This document shows positions 29,055-38,558 of a stretch of DNA of 64,000 nt, in pieces. Source of the DNA: JAPOXR01 sp965116115 (GTDB taxonomy: Bacteria > Pseudomonadota > Alphaproteobacteria > Rhodobacterales > Rhodobacteraceae). Position 1 is the first letter of the stretch; each line of letters opens with the position of its first letter. The position numbers and the translations under genes were made by a program. The notes below the pieces were generated by a model that saw only the letters and a program-made list of their open reading frames with translations, was not told the DNA's origin and searched no databases. The DNA lies in NCBI GenBank assembly GCA_965116115.1, contig OZ220486.1, forward strand, positions 1,550,001 to 1,614,000, written 5' to 3'.

Positions 29055-29628
29055 CGATGATCCCGAGGCCGATTTCATCGGCCGGCCGGCTCCTTTTGAA
29101 GAAGAGAGGATGCTTGAAGCGATTCTGTTTTCTGTCGCTGAGCCGGTGACTTTGTCGGAAATCAGAGGCCGCATTCCCTGCGATTTTGACGTAAAGGCCG
29201 CGATCTCCCGGCTGACCGAGACCTACGCTGGCCGCGGAGTCCGGGTGGTCCAGGTCGGCGACGGCTGGGCATTCAGAACCGCGCCTGAATTCGCCTTTCT
29301 GATGCGCAAGGAAAAGCGGACTGTCCGCCGCCTGTCCCGAGCGGCTTTGGAGACGCTGGCGATCATCGCCTATCACCAGCCGGCGACACGGGCGGAAATC
29401 GAAGAGATCCGCGGCGTGTCGGTGTCCAAAGGAACAGTTGACCAGCTGATGCAGATCGGCTGGATCGGATTCGGGCGGCGGAAACAGACGCCTGGCCGGC
29501 CGGTGACATTCGTCACCACGCGGCAGTTTTTGGATCATTTCGGTCTGGAATCAGTTCGCGATCTTCCTGGACTCAGGGAACTGCGCGAGGCCGGCCTTCT
29601 TGTTAGCGAGTCTCCGCCGGATACCTGA
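29044..29628 (+). CDS. scpB: Segregation and condensation protein B
   Basis: Winged-helix partner of ScpA in the SMC complex. 194 residues. EERMLEAILFSVAEPVT, RLSRAALETLAIIAYHQPAT and EIRGVSVSKGTVDQLMQIGWI are characteristic. In many relatives the tat genes follow scpB; here the convergent dCTP deaminase gene lies 10 bp away instead. Confidence 0.94.
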   Translation: MTGDDDPEADFIGRPAPFEEERMLEAILFSVAEPVTLSEIRGRIPCDFDVKAAISRLTETYAGRGVRVVQVGDGWAFRTAPEFAFLMRKEKRTVRRLSRAALETLAIIAYHQPATRAEIEEIRGVSVSKGTVDQLMQIGWIGFGRRKQTPGRPVTFVTTRQFLDHFGLESVRDLPGLRELREAGLLVSESPPDT

Positions 29629-29638
29629 AGGCGAAGAG

Positions 29639-30736
29639 TCAGCGCCGGCTTGGCGCCGCGGGCGCGCGGAAATGTTTGGACAGTTTTAGGCTTTGACCTT
29701 GGTAATTCGAGCCGCAGCCGTATGGCCGTTCCGGCTCTTCCGTCATATGTTCGAAACAAAGCCGGCCCATCTGCTGGCCATGTTCGAGAGCGAAGGGCAC
29801 TTCGTGGCCGCGGACTTCCAGAACAGCTCTGGCCTGGACGGACCGGTCACGGCCCCAGCCGAATCCGGGATCGAAAAATCCGGCATAGTGGACGCGGAAT
29901 TCACCGATCATCGCGATGTAAGGCATCATTTCAGCAGCGTAGCGCGGCGGAATGCGGACGCATTCCTTGCTGACGAGGATGTAAAAGGATTCGGGGTCGA
30001 GGATAAGCTGTCTGTCGGCCGCGCTGACCGGCTCCCAGAAATCTTCTGCGCGGCAGGCGCCGATCCGGTCAATGTCGATGATTCCCGCGTGCGGTTTGGC
30101 GCGGTAGCCGACCGGCTGCCCGCCGCGGTCGAGGTCAACCGAAAATGACAGTCCTTCATCCACGGCCGGCCGGCCGGACAGGATGCCTTCGGCCTCATGC
30201 AGAGCAAGTATGGCTTCGTCGCTGAGTTTCGGATTGCCGCGCCGGAAACGCAGCTGGTTCAGTTTTGATCCGGTGCGCACCAGCACCGAAAACGACAAGG
30301 GACATATCTCGGCGTAAAGCGGTCCCTGATAACCGGCCCCGATGCGGTCGAATTCACTGCCGTGATCGGTGACGAGTCGTGTCAGAAGATCCAAGCGGCC
30401 CGTTGAGCTTTTGGCGTTGGCGGCGGCGTGAATGTCACCGGGCAGGCGGAGATGCTCCTGCAGCTGGACAAGATAAACGCAGCCTTTCTCCAGCACCGCT
30501 CCCGAGGTCAGGTCCACGGAATGCATGCGGAAGGATTCGATTCGGTCGCGCACGCGCATGCCGGCTCCTGCGAGAAACGAAGCGCGGATCCGGTGCGCTT
30601 CGGCGCCGGTCCGCAAGTCAAGACTGGCTGGCTGTATCTGGTTTTCCGCGACGGCGGTTTCCGCGGAAACCGCGCCGTCGCGGACCATCGTTCTGATGGA
30701 CTGCATAGGCAGAACGCCGGACCGCCGGCGGTTCAT
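29639..30736 (-). CDS. dcd: 2'-deoxycytidine 5'-triphosphate deaminase, long two-domain form
   Basis: Deaminates dCTP to dUTP for thymidylate synthesis. At 365 residues it is about twice the length of the Escherichia coli enzyme. It looks like two dUTPase-fold halves: SLDLRTGAEAHRI and NAKSSTGRLDLLTRLVTDHG in the first, a second repeat around IPPRYAAEMMPYIAMIGEFRVHYAGFFDPG. This fused form is known in Alphaproteobacteria. The internal ATG (MQSIRTMV) is an alternative start. It faces scpB and follows tRNA-Pro. Confidence 0.88.
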   Translation of the reverse strand: MNRRRSGVLPMQSIRTMVRDGAVSAETAVAENQIQPASLDLRTGAEAHRIRASFLAGAGMRVRDRIESFRMHSVDLTSGAVLEKGCVYLVQLQEHLRLPGDIHAAANAKSSTGRLDLLTRLVTDHGSEFDRIGAGYQGPLYAEICPLSFSVLVRTGSKLNQLRFRRGNPKLSDEAILALHEAEGILSGRPAVDEGLSFSVDLDRGGQPVGYRAKPHAGIIDIDRIGACRAEDFWEPVSAADRQLILDPESFYILVSKECVRIPPRYAAEMMPYIAMIGEFRVHYAGFFDPGFGWGRDRSVQARAVLEVRGHEVPFALEHGQQMGRLCFEHMTEEPERPYGCGSNYQGQSLKLSKHFRAPAAPSRR

Positions 30737-30770
30737 CTCTGACCGGCTCCGGCCGGCGTCAAAGGGCAGA

Positions 30771-30848
30771 TGGTCGGGCCAGCGAGATTCGAACTCGCGA
30801 CCTCTCGTCCCCCAGACGAACGCGCTAACCTGGCTGCGCTATGGCCCG
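30771..30848 (-). tRNA. tRNA-Pro (anticodon GGG)
   Basis: On the minus strand the acceptor arm CGGGCCA pairs with TGGCCCG, followed by discriminator A and an encoded CCA. The D stem is GCGC/GCGC. The anticodon stem TTCGT/ACGAG (one G-T pair) holds loop CTGGGGG with anticodon GGG. The T arm is GCGAG TTCGAAT CTCGC. All arms fold without mismatch. It decodes CCC and CCU. Confidence 0.95.
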
Positions 30849-30920
30849 ATGCGCGCAATCTACCCTCTGACTGAAGATTCGCGCAAGCCGCAATGAGGAA
30901 AAATCACTGTTTCAGGCAGT

Positions 30921-31451
30921 TCAAAGGGATCTGGCGGCGGATTCCATCCGCTGACGCAGTTTTTCCAGCCGGGAATAGATGCGGCTGAGCGAATCGATAT
31001 CCAGCGGCATTTGTTCGGCGGCGCTCTGTTTGCCGTCGGCCGAGTCCCGCGGTTCCGCGGGCGGCATACCGGAAGTCTGGCCGCCCGAGGAAGTCTCCGA
31101 GGAATCTCGGGAGACACTTTTTTGCCGCTTCGCGGGCTCTGTCGCGCCTGCGCCCGGTTCGGGAGCGGGACTGTCAAGATTGACGGGGTTCAGCTCGGAG
31201 ACATAGGCGATGCCCTTTGCCTTCAAAGTCTTCTGGACGGCTCGAATAGTCAATCCGTCCTCTTGGATCAGTTTTTTGATTCCCGCGATAAGCTGCAGAT
31301 CGTCAGGCCGGTAAAGCCGCGACCGCCCTTCGCGCCGCACCGGTTGAATCTGGGCGATCTGGCTCTCCCAGTAGCGCAGCAAATGCTGCTGAACGCCGAG
31401 GATGGCTTCAGCTTCTCCTATCGTGCGGAATGCCTTTCCGGATTTCGCCAT
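30921..31451 (-). CDS. MerR-family transcriptional regulator
   Basis: 176 residues. The N-terminal winged helix-turn-helix (FRTIGEAEAILGVQQHLLRYWE, RSRLYRPDDLQLIAGIKKLI) is MerR-like. The C-terminal half is low-complexity and rich in Glu, Ser and Pro, with no metal-binding cysteines. It follows ihfA directly (11 bp), the conserved alphaproteobacterial position. Target unknown. Confidence 0.88.
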   Translation of the reverse strand: MAKSGKAFRTIGEAEAILGVQQHLLRYWESQIAQIQPVRREGRSRLYRPDDLQLIAGIKKLIQEDGLTIRAVQKTLKAKGIAYVSELNPVNLDSPAPEPGAGATEPAKRQKSVSRDSSETSSGGQTSGMPPAEPRDSADGKQSAAEQMPLDIDSLSRIYSRLEKLRQRMESAARSL

Positions 31452-31462
31452 CGTCTGCGGAT

Positions 31463-31768
31463 TCAGCTCAGCGGTCTCGATTCAACTTTGTTCTTGAGCA
31501 GATGTGACGCCTTGAAGACAACAACCCGTCGCGCCGTGATGACGGCTTCCTGACCGGTTTTGGGATTTCTGCCGATACGCGCTTTTTTGCTGCGGACGCG
31601 GAAAGTGCCGAAGGCCGTGATCTTTACTGACTTTCCCGTCGCCAGCGATTCAGTGATCATCCTGAACACATCATCAACCAGTTCCGCGCATTCGGCGCGC
31701 GGCAGGCCGACGGTGTCATAAACAGCGTCGGTGAGGTTAGCCCTGATTGTGGACCGTCTGGATCGCAT
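31463..31768 (-). CDS. ihfA: Integration host factor alpha subunit
   Basis: A 101-residue HU/IHF-fold DNA-bending protein. The ATG at 31768 (MRSRRSTIRANLTDAVYD) follows a GGGGGA Shine-Dalgarno and matches the family start; the frame is open further upstream but without resemblance. AFGTFRVRSKKARIGRNPKTG contains the beta-arm Pro that intercalates DNA. It binds as a heterodimer with IhfB, which is not in the window. Confidence 0.93.
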   Translation of the reverse strand: MRSRRSTIRANLTDAVYDTVGLPRAECAELVDDVFRMITESLATGKSVKITAFGTFRVRSKKARIGRNPKTGQEAVITARRVVVFKASHLLKNKVESRPLS

Positions 31769-31874
31769 CAATTCCCCCTGAACGTTCTTTTGTCCGCCGC
31801 TGACAGCGGAGATTAACAGACTCCGGTTTCCGCGGCAAGGATCAAGGGACGAATTTTCCGACAATTCAATGCTT

Positions 31875-32846
31875 TCACCATCTGAGGACAACGGATCCCC
31901 ATGTCAGTCCGCCGCCTATGGCCTTGGCGACAACGACATGTCCCTCTTCGAGCCGGCCTTCGGCGCTTGCCGCGTGCAGCGCCAGCGGGATGGAAGCGGC
32001 GGAGGTGTTGCCGTGTCGCCCCACGGTGACGATGATTTTCTTTTCCGGGAATCCCAGTTTTTTCGCCGTCGCGCGGATGATTCTCAGGTTGGCCTGATGG
32101 GGCACCATCAAATCCACGTCTCCGGGCGCAAGTCCCGCCTTCTTGAGGGACGCCTCGGCGGATTCGGTCAGTTTTTCAACCGCATGCCGAAAAAGTTCGC
32201 GTCCGTTCATTCGAATATGTCCGGCTGACTGCGTCGCGGACACCCCGCCGTCGACATACAGAAGCTCGCGGTAGCTGCCGTCCGACCGTATGTCAGCCGA
32301 GAGGATGCCCCGGTCCGTCTTGCCGCCGGATTGTCGCTGCGCTTCAAGTATGAGCGCGCCGGCGCCGTCTCCGAACAATATGCAGGTTCCCCGGTCGCTC
32401 ATATCGAGAATCCGCGAGAATGTTTCGGCGCCGATCACCAGCGCTCGTTTGGCCTGGCCGGAGATCAGCAGGGCGTTGGCGTTCGCCAGCGCGAAAACGA
32501 AGCCGGCACAGACGGCCTGCAGATCGAATGCGTATCCTGTTCTGATACCGAGTTCGGACTGCACCTTCGTCGCTGTCGATGGAAATGTCAGGTCCGGCGT
32601 CGAGGTGGCGAGCACGATAAGGTCGATGTCCGCTGGTCCGAATCCGGACGTCTCCAATGCCTGACGCGCGGCGCGCACCGCCAGATCAGACGTCATTTCG
32701 CCGTCGAGTGCGAAATGACGCTGATGAATGCCCGTACGGGTCTGAATCCATTCGTCGCTCGTGTCCAGATGCTGCTCGAATTCGCTGTTCGGAACCACCC
32801 GTTCGGGCAAACAGTGTCCCACGCCGCGCACCACCGAGCGAATCAT
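31875..32846 (-). CDS. fabH: 3-oxoacyl-[acyl-carrier-protein] synthase III
   Basis: Condenses acetyl-CoA with malonyl-ACP to start fatty acid synthesis. 323 residues. The catalytic triad is visible: Cys in LQAVCAGFVFAL, His in MVPHQANLRII, and Asn in VGRHGNTSAASIPLAL. It lies 9 bp after plsX and before ihfA, the standard operon order. Confidence 0.96.
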   Translation of the reverse strand: MIRSVVRGVGHCLPERVVPNSEFEQHLDTSDEWIQTRTGIHQRHFALDGEMTSDLAVRAARQALETSGFGPADIDLIVLATSTPDLTFPSTATKVQSELGIRTGYAFDLQAVCAGFVFALANANALLISGQAKRALVIGAETFSRILDMSDRGTCILFGDGAGALILEAQRQSGGKTDRGILSADIRSDGSYRELLYVDGGVSATQSAGHIRMNGRELFRHAVEKLTESAEASLKKAGLAPGDVDLMVPHQANLRIIRATAKKLGFPEKKIIVTVGRHGNTSAASIPLALHAASAEGRLEEGHVVVAKAIGGGLTWGSVVLRW

Positions 32847-32855
32847 GGCGCCGGC

Positions 32856-33953
32856 CTATTCCGCCGCCGGCCGCGCGTCATGCTGGCGCGCCAGTTTCGG
32901 ATGGAAGAACACATCCTCCAGTCCGAAATTCTCGGCTCCGCCGGTCCGCGCCAAGCGCACCGCAAGACCGACCGCGGCGCCGACGCCGACCGCGTCCGCG
33001 CTGCCGTGGGATTTCACCACGGTTCCGTTCAAACCCAGGAAAACGCCGCCGTTCACGCGTCTGGGGTCAATTCGCATCGTCAGCCGCCGCAGCGAAGTCA
33101 GCGCGAACAAGGCGCCGATGCGGGACAGAGGCGTATGCCTGAAAGCCTCTTTCGTGAACTCGCGGATGAGCGACGCCGTCCCTTCGACGGATTTGAGCAC
33201 GAGATTCCCGGTGAACCCGTCCGTGACGAACACATCGGCCCGGTCTGACGGTATGTCGCTGCCCTCGACGAATCCGACGTAATCGAAGTCGCAGTTGGTC
33301 GATTCCTTTCCGATCAGTTCGTGCGCGGCCTTGATCTCAGGGCGGCCTTTGTGAGCCTCGGTTCCGACATTGAGCAGGCCCACCCTCGGACGGCGGACGC
33401 CGAGGCCGCTGCGGGAATATCCCGCTCCCATGGCCGCGTAGCCCAGCAGATCGTGTAGGTCGGCCTTGATATCGGCGCCGACATCCAGAAGGACATTGAA
33501 TCCGCTGGGATTGCGCGACGGCCAAAGACATGCGATTGCGGGCCGTTTAATGCCCGGAGCCTTGCGCAGCTTCATCATCGAAATCGCCATCAGGGCGCCT
33601 GTGTTCCCGCAGGAGACCGCCGCGCGCGCTTCCCCGTTGCGAAGCGCTTCAATGGCGGACCACATGGACGTGCCTTCGCCGCTGCGCATCGCTTGGCTCG
33701 GTTTTGACGCCATCGTCACGACTTTTTCGGCATGGCGGATCTCGCAGCGGCCGCGGAGAACTCTCCGCCAGCCGATCAGTTTTTTGAGGACGCCGCCGTC
33801 GCCGTGCACGACGAAACGCACGTTCGGATGAGCCTTGGCCGCCCGCGCCACGCCGCTGACGATCACCTTGGGACCGTGGTCTCCGCCCATGGCGTCCACC
33901 GAAATCACATCAGAACCGCTTTTCTCGGGTTTGATGCAGCCGGCCGAGCGCAT
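32856..33953 (-). CDS. plsX: Phosphate acyltransferase
   Basis: Makes acyl-phosphate from acyl-ACP for phospholipid synthesis. The best start is ATG 33953, giving 365 residues and placing ISVDAMGGDHGPKV near the N-terminus. CGNTGALMAISMMKLR and VFVTDGFTGNLVLKSVEG are family signatures. It is 25 bp after rpmF. Peripheral cytoplasmic membrane enzyme. Confidence 0.95.
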   Translation of the reverse strand: MRSAGCIKPEKSGSDVISVDAMGGDHGPKVIVSGVARAAKAHPNVRFVVHGDGGVLKKLIGWRRVLRGRCEIRHAEKVVTMASKPSQAMRSGEGTSMWSAIEALRNGEARAAVSCGNTGALMAISMMKLRKAPGIKRPAIACLWPSRNPSGFNVLLDVGADIKADLHDLLGYAAMGAGYSRSGLGVRRPRVGLLNVGTEAHKGRPEIKAAHELIGKESTNCDFDYVGFVEGSDIPSDRADVFVTDGFTGNLVLKSVEGTASLIREFTKEAFRHTPLSRIGALFALTSLRRLTMRIDPRRVNGGVFLGLNGTVVKSHGSADAVGVGAAVGLAVRLARTGGAENFGLEDVFFHPKLARQHDARPAAE

Positions 33954-33978
33954 TTCCCAGCTTTTCCGTGCGACAGGC

Positions 33979-34185
33979 TCAGATCTCGTCGTCCACGAGC
34001 TCTTCGTCATCCGCGGGTGAAAAAACCTCCCGCCCGCTGTAGCTCCCGCAGGCCATGCACACATGGTGCGGAAGCTTCAATTCGCCGCATTCAGGACATG
34101 CGGCCGAGTTCACGATCCTGATCGCATCGTGCGAGCGCCGGTTGTTGCGGCGCGAACGCGTGACTTTATTTTGCTGGACAGCCAT
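33979..34185 (-). CDS. rpmF: 50S ribosomal protein L32
   Basis: 68 residues starting MAVQQNKVTRSRRNNRRSH, with the zinc-ribbon cysteines in CPECGELKLPHHVC and CMACG (one more Cys than the strict four-Cys set). The acidic tail (DDEELVDDEI) is typical of alphaproteobacterial L32. Precedes plsX, as in most bacteria. Confidence 0.95.
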   Translation of the reverse strand: MAVQQNKVTRSRRNNRRSHDAIRIVNSAACPECGELKLPHHVCMACGSYSGREVFSPADDEELVDDEI

Positions 34186-34313
34186 TGTCGGATCCCGGTT
34201 GCCTCAATCCGCGGTCCCCGCGGGGGACTGCGCTCTACACAAACGACAACAGTAACACACGCTGCCGCCACATTAAATCCAAATTTCCTGAATTGTCCCG
34301 CAATTCAAGAAAA

Positions 34314-34892
34314 TTATCGGCTGGCGGGGTTTTTCTTCAGCTGCCGGAGCACGGCGAAGGGTTTTTCCGGATTTCCGCCTTCCGGTTCCCTGATTTCCGC
34401 CGAGGCGCTGTATTCAACCGGCCCGAAACGCCTCCTGCGCGGATAGTCGGGCAGTTCAAGCAGCAGAGTTTCCCGCGCGATCTCATAAAGGTCAATTTCG
34501 TCAGTCAGCCTTTCGATGCTGTCGTCGAGGGGCATTTCTCCGTCGGCGTCCGCCAGCAGGGCCTTCGGATCATCCAAGAACCGCCGGAGGACCCGAGTCC
34601 GGATCCGGCAGCTGACAGGTTCGAGTGAAACGACGCACTTCTGGGTCGCGATCGCTCTGAGATTCCCCGAAAGCCGCCATTCACGACAGCTTTCAGCCTG
34701 AATCCGTCCTTCGAACCGCAGACGCGGAATGCCGTCCGCGCCGATCTCTTCTGCCATCCGCTCGCGGGCGGCACGGTCCGGCGCATATAGGAACGGTCTG
34801 GCATTTTCTAATTCCAGGTTTGCCGTCACGATTCTATTTTCCGGTTTGTCCGCAGATGTGTTTCGGACCTTTCGGGATTTATGGCGGGTCAT
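34314..34892 (-). CDS. DUF177 (YceD-like) protein
   Basis: 192 residues. FEGRIQAESCREWRLSG and CVVSLEPVSCRI correspond to the DUF177 core with its paired Cys, followed by the acidic LTDEIDLYEIARETLLLELPDYPR. The family is linked to 23S rRNA biogenesis in plants and E. coli YceD and usually sits next to rpmF, as here (128 bp away). Confidence 0.88.
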   Translation of the reverse strand: MTRHKSRKVRNTSADKPENRIVTANLELENARPFLYAPDRAARERMAEEIGADGIPRLRFEGRIQAESCREWRLSGNLRAIATQKCVVSLEPVSCRIRTRVLRRFLDDPKALLADADGEMPLDDSIERLTDEIDLYEIARETLLLELPDYPRRRRFGPVEYSASAEIREPEGGNPEKPFAVLRQLKKNPASR

Positions 34893-35440
34893 TGAAGCCT
34901 CCTCGGGGGAATGAAGAAGTCACAGGCTCCATAAAGCGAAGCCGAAGCGAATTTAACCTCCTGCCGCGTCGCCGGCCGGGTTGGCCGCCGCGGTTTCGGT
35001 CCGGCTTGGTTCGGGAACGCATCGAATCCGGCATGCCGGCCCTGCTGCGCCGCGATTCCGAATCGACGTTGCGTTGTTCATTGACCGTTGATTCCGCCAG
35101 CGTAAATCGTTCGGACGGTGGACGCGCTTGCGCGTGGATGCGCGTGCTACCGCGCCCGGACCGGGCACCGGACGGCGGGATCGCCGCCCTTGGAACCGCT
35201 TGTGATGACGCCTCCTGTGACTAATGAGCGGGCTGGGTAACCCGCGGGACATGCCCTTTCGATACCGATCCGGCGAGGGAAGTTCCGCACTGGCCGCGGA
35301 CATCGGGATAATAATCCCCGGCCCAGTCCGGGGTTCCGGCGTGGCTCATCACCGTTCTCTTATGACCGGGCTGCGGCCGCCCGCATCTTGACGCTCGGTG
35401 TCTCCGGTTTTAGGCGCGAATCACCGAAGCTGGGAACCGC
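34893..35440. other. Intergenic region, no gene recognised
   Basis: About 550 bases upstream of DUF177 with no recognisable product. In relatives DUF177 lies close to divergent bamE, so this stretch and the next element look inserted (inference). Confidence 0.4.
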
Positions 35441-35968
35441 TCCGAATTCAAGGACGTTCCGGAAAAAATTCAGCCCTCATTTCCTTTCGCACATTTCATC
35501 GACAGAGGGTTCGCGGAGCCGGTCCGGTGGCCAGCGGCATCGCGGGACCGGACCGCCGATCCGTCTTTCAGACGTGCCGGTCTCGAGGCGGGACTTGCCG
35601 AGGGGGTCGCGGATCGTGATGCGGCAGCCACTGAGCGTAAGCCGCTGAACGGCGGGAAATGGAAGCGGTGCGGGAGATGCGGAAAGCGCAAGGGCGGGAG
35701 GGACCTGCGGATGCTGAAAGTGCATCAGCAAAACATACGGCTGCTGCCGGAGCGAGCGCGGTGGATCTCAACCTCCGGCTGGTCGATTCCTGAAAGAGCT
35801 TCCGCTCCTTTATCCCGCGCCTACAGCAGATATTTCAGTGACCGCCGGAGGCGAATGATCCCGTATCCGGGAAAGCTTGCCGGTTACCTCATATGAATCA
35901 AACCGTGGAAAAGCTGTGTGAAAAAGAAAATAAGGGCTGAAATTTTCCTGAAACCCCTTGAATCGGAA
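35441..35968. repeat. 528-bp gene-free element with ~50-bp imperfect terminal inverted repeats
   Basis: The left end (35441-35493: TCCGAATTCAAGG, then GGAAAAAATTCAGCCC and TCATTTCCTTTCGCAC) matches the reverse complement of the right end (35915-35968: TCCGATTCAAGG, GGAAAATTTCAGCCC, TTATTTTCTTTTTCAC) with a few indels. The interior has no recognisable transposase. It fits a non-autonomous (MITE-like) element or a fully eroded IS. Confidence 0.65.
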
Positions 35969-36324
35969 CATGGATGGTGACCACTTACAATCAAGTCTTA
36001 TATTGAGGCGATGCGTTTCGGATTTTGATAGGGAATCTGGGCATCGCATTGAACTGATCACTGGACTTCAAGAAACCGTTTGTCTCATACCGCCGCGGGC
36101 GCCCGTCTTGACGACGCAGCTGCATTTCAATCGCGGGCGTGGGTGGTTCCGGGCGATTCGCGCCCGGCTGCTGGTGTTGCTGCCGGGACGCAGATAACAA
36201 TATGAGGTCTGCCTGCACTTGTTGAATCGCGTGCGTTCATTGTAGGAGAGGCTAGCTTGAACCGGTTCTCCGGAGAGATAGAATCTGCTTTCAGGTCGAC
36301 GGCGCAATTACAGTTGAGACGAGC
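35969..36324. other. Upstream region of bamE
   Basis: About 350 bases without a recognised gene. It should carry the bamE promoter. Confidence 0.4.
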
Positions 36325-36780
36325 ATGATCAAAGATGTGATTTGGGTGACGGCGGCTGCGGCGTCTATTGCCGTTTTGACGGCTTGTTCGCCGATTTCCG
36401 ATAGCTACGGCTACGTTCCGATGGATTATGAACTGGAAGAACTGGAAACCGGCGTCACGACGAAGGCTCAGGTAGCGGAAACTATCGGGTTGCCGGCGGT
36501 TGCTGACAAGACCTACGGAGACGACTGGTTTTACGTCTCAAGTCAATTCCAAAAGAAAGGCTTCCTTGCGTCGGAGGAAACCGCCCGCCAAGTGGTGGTC
36601 GTGTCATTCGACGGCGAGGAGATGTTGTCGAATGTGCAAACATATACTCTGCGGGACGGCCGCGCTGTCGTGCTGTCGCGCCGGGTAACCGAGACCAACC
36701 TCGGACGTCTCAGTTTGATTCAGCAGATACTTCGCGGCATCGGCCGAATCGATCTGGACCGTATTCTCGGTCAGGATTGA
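36325..36780 (+). CDS. bamE: Outer membrane protein assembly factor BamE
   Basis: A 151-residue lipoprotein (SmpA/OmlA domain). The signal peptide ends in the lipobox LTAC with lipidated Cys21. METTKAQV-like VTTKAQVAETIGLPA and the GDDWFYVSSQF segment match the BamE fold. It is part of the BAM complex that would insert the two autotransporter barrels of this window. Its end overlaps convergent msrB by 10 bp. Confidence 0.9.
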   Translation: MIKDVIWVTAAAASIAVLTACSPISDSYGYVPMDYELEELETGVTTKAQVAETIGLPAVADKTYGDDWFYVSSQFQKKGFLASEETARQVVVVSFDGEEMLSNVQTYTLRDGRAVVLSRRVTETNLGRLSLIQQILRGIGRIDLDRILGQD

Positions 36781-37199
36781 TTATCGGTTTCGTCAGTTTG
36801 CTTTGACCGGGCTTCGAATTCCAGAGCCGCTCCATTGATGCAGTAGCGCAGACCCGTGGGGCGCGGACCGTCGGGGAACACATGACCAAGATGCGCGTCG
36901 CAGCGCTCGCAGACGACCTCAGTGCGCCGTCGGAAAAGACTGTTGTCGTCGCGTTCGCCGACAATCCGGCTGTTGATCGGCTCGAAAAATGAAGGCCATC
37001 CCGTGCCCGAGTCAAATTTCGCTTCGGAGCCGAACAGTTCGGCGTGGCAGCACACGCAGCGGAATACGCCCTTGTTTTTGGGAAAATTATCGTTTGTGAA
37101 CGGCTTTTCCGTCGCCGCTTGGCGCGTGACCCGGAATGCGATGCCGGAAAGCTGCCTGCGCCACTCATCATCTGACTTGCGGATCTTTCGGTCTTTCAT
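36771..37199 (-). CDS. msrB: Peptide-methionine (R)-S-oxide reductase
   Basis: Repairs methionine-R-sulfoxide. 142 residues from ATG 37199, chosen because AGGAG lies 7 bases before it; two upstream in-frame ATGs lack such a site. Zinc-binding pairs CVCC and CERC, the FDSGTGWPSF motif and the catalytic Cys in RYCINGAAL are all present. Cytoplasmic, no signal peptide. Confidence 0.93.
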   Translation of the reverse strand: MKDRKIRKSDDEWRRQLSGIAFRVTRQAATEKPFTNDNFPKNKGVFRCVCCHAELFGSEAKFDSGTGWPSFFEPINSRIVGERDDNSLFRRRTEVVCERCDAHLGHVFPDGPRPTGLRYCINGAALEFEARSKQTDETDNQS

Positions 37200-37271
37200 G
37201 TCGGTGCTCCTCATTCCTGACACGGATGCATGCCGCGCGCCTCCTGTTGAGCGGCGGCGGAAATCCGCCTG

Positions 37272-38282
37272 TCAGCCTCCGGTGTGGCTCATATGACGCG
37301 CGACTTTGCCGGAAACAGCTTGGCGCGAATAGTCGAAATCATGACCCTTGGGCTTGCGCTCGATCGCATCGCGGATGGCCCGGGCCAGTGGCCCGTCGTC
37401 GTCTGGATGCGCCCGCATGAGCTCGCGGAAATCCGCTCTGTCATTCTGTCCGAGGCACATGAAAAGTTCGCCGGTGCAGGTCAGCCGGACACGATTGCAG
37501 CTTTCACAGAAATTATGCGTCAGCGGCGTGATGAAGCCGATTCTCTGCCCGGTTTCTTCGGCTCTGACATAGGTTGCCGGCCCGCCGGTCGTCAGCGGCA
37601 GGTCAGTCAGCGTGAATTTCTCGCTGAGTTTTCGGCGGAGATCCGTCAATGGCCAGTAGCTTCCAAGCCTTTCCTGGCTGCCGATATCGCCCATCGGCAT
37701 AACCTCGATGAATGTGATGTCCATGTCGCAGCGGTCGCACCAGTCAACCAGCGAAAATAGTTCGTCTTCGTTGAATCCTTTCAGCGCGACAGTGTTGATT
37801 TTGACCCGGAGTCCGGCTTGGCGGGCTGCGTCTATGCCGCGCCTGACCTGCGGCAGGCGGCCCCATCGGGTAATTTCAGAGAACTTTCTCTCGTCCAGAG
37901 TATCAAGCGACACATTGACCCGCCGGACACCGATATCGAACAGTTCCTGCGCGAATCTGCTCAGCTGGGAGCCGTTGGTCGTCAGAGTGAGTTCGTCAAG
38001 ACTCTGGCCGAGATGCCGCGAAATGCTGCGAAAAAACCCAATGATTCCCCGGCGCACCAGAGGTTCGCCGCCGGTGACCCGCAGCTTGCGGACGCCCAGA
38101 AGTATGAAAAGGGTGCAGATGCGGTCGAGTTCCTCAAGCGTCAGAAGGTTCCGCTTCGGGAGGAATTTCATATTTTCCGACATGCAGTATGTGCAGCGGA
38201 AATCGCACCGGTCGGTCACCGAAACGCGAAGATAGGTGATCTGGCGGTGAAATGAATCAACCAATTGCGGAATTTCAAGCAT
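37272..38282 (-). CDS. moaA: GTP 3',8-cyclase (molybdenum cofactor biosynthesis)
   Basis: Radical SAM enzyme for the first step of molybdopterin synthesis. 336 residues. The SAM cluster motif CTYC follows TDRCDFR (CX3CX2C). The C-terminal second cluster ligands are CESCNRVRLTC and the Cys in FMCLGQ. The extreme C-terminal GG motif (MSHTGG) needed for activity is conserved. No other moa genes lie nearby. Confidence 0.95.
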   Translation of the reverse strand: MLEIPQLVDSFHRQITYLRVSVTDRCDFRCTYCMSENMKFLPKRNLLTLEELDRICTLFILLGVRKLRVTGGEPLVRRGIIGFFRSISRHLGQSLDELTLTTNGSQLSRFAQELFDIGVRRVNVSLDTLDERKFSEITRWGRLPQVRRGIDAARQAGLRVKINTVALKGFNEDELFSLVDWCDRCDMDITFIEVMPMGDIGSQERLGSYWPLTDLRRKLSEKFTLTDLPLTTGGPATYVRAEETGQRIGFITPLTHNFCESCNRVRLTCTGELFMCLGQNDRADFRELMRAHPDDDGPLARAIRDAIERKPKGHDFDYSRQAVSGKVARHMSHTGG

Positions 38283-38558
38283 ATCCTCTTATTAAACGAG
38301 ACGGCTCGGCGCGGCAAGCCGGGATTTTCCTATACTCTTCAGTTCCGGATCTGCCTGAATTTCCAGGCATCTTGGGACGGCTTTGCGAAGACGGCGGCGG
38401 AAGACCGTCAACGTCCGGCTTCCCGCGGCGGAAAAACGGCCGGTGCCCCGGTTGATTCAGTGTTCCGCCGGAAACTTGGCGGAACACGGGGAGAATCCGG
38501 AAAAATCACGGAAAATGTCTGCTTTATGTCAGGCTGTAACGCCGCGGAATTCACTTTA

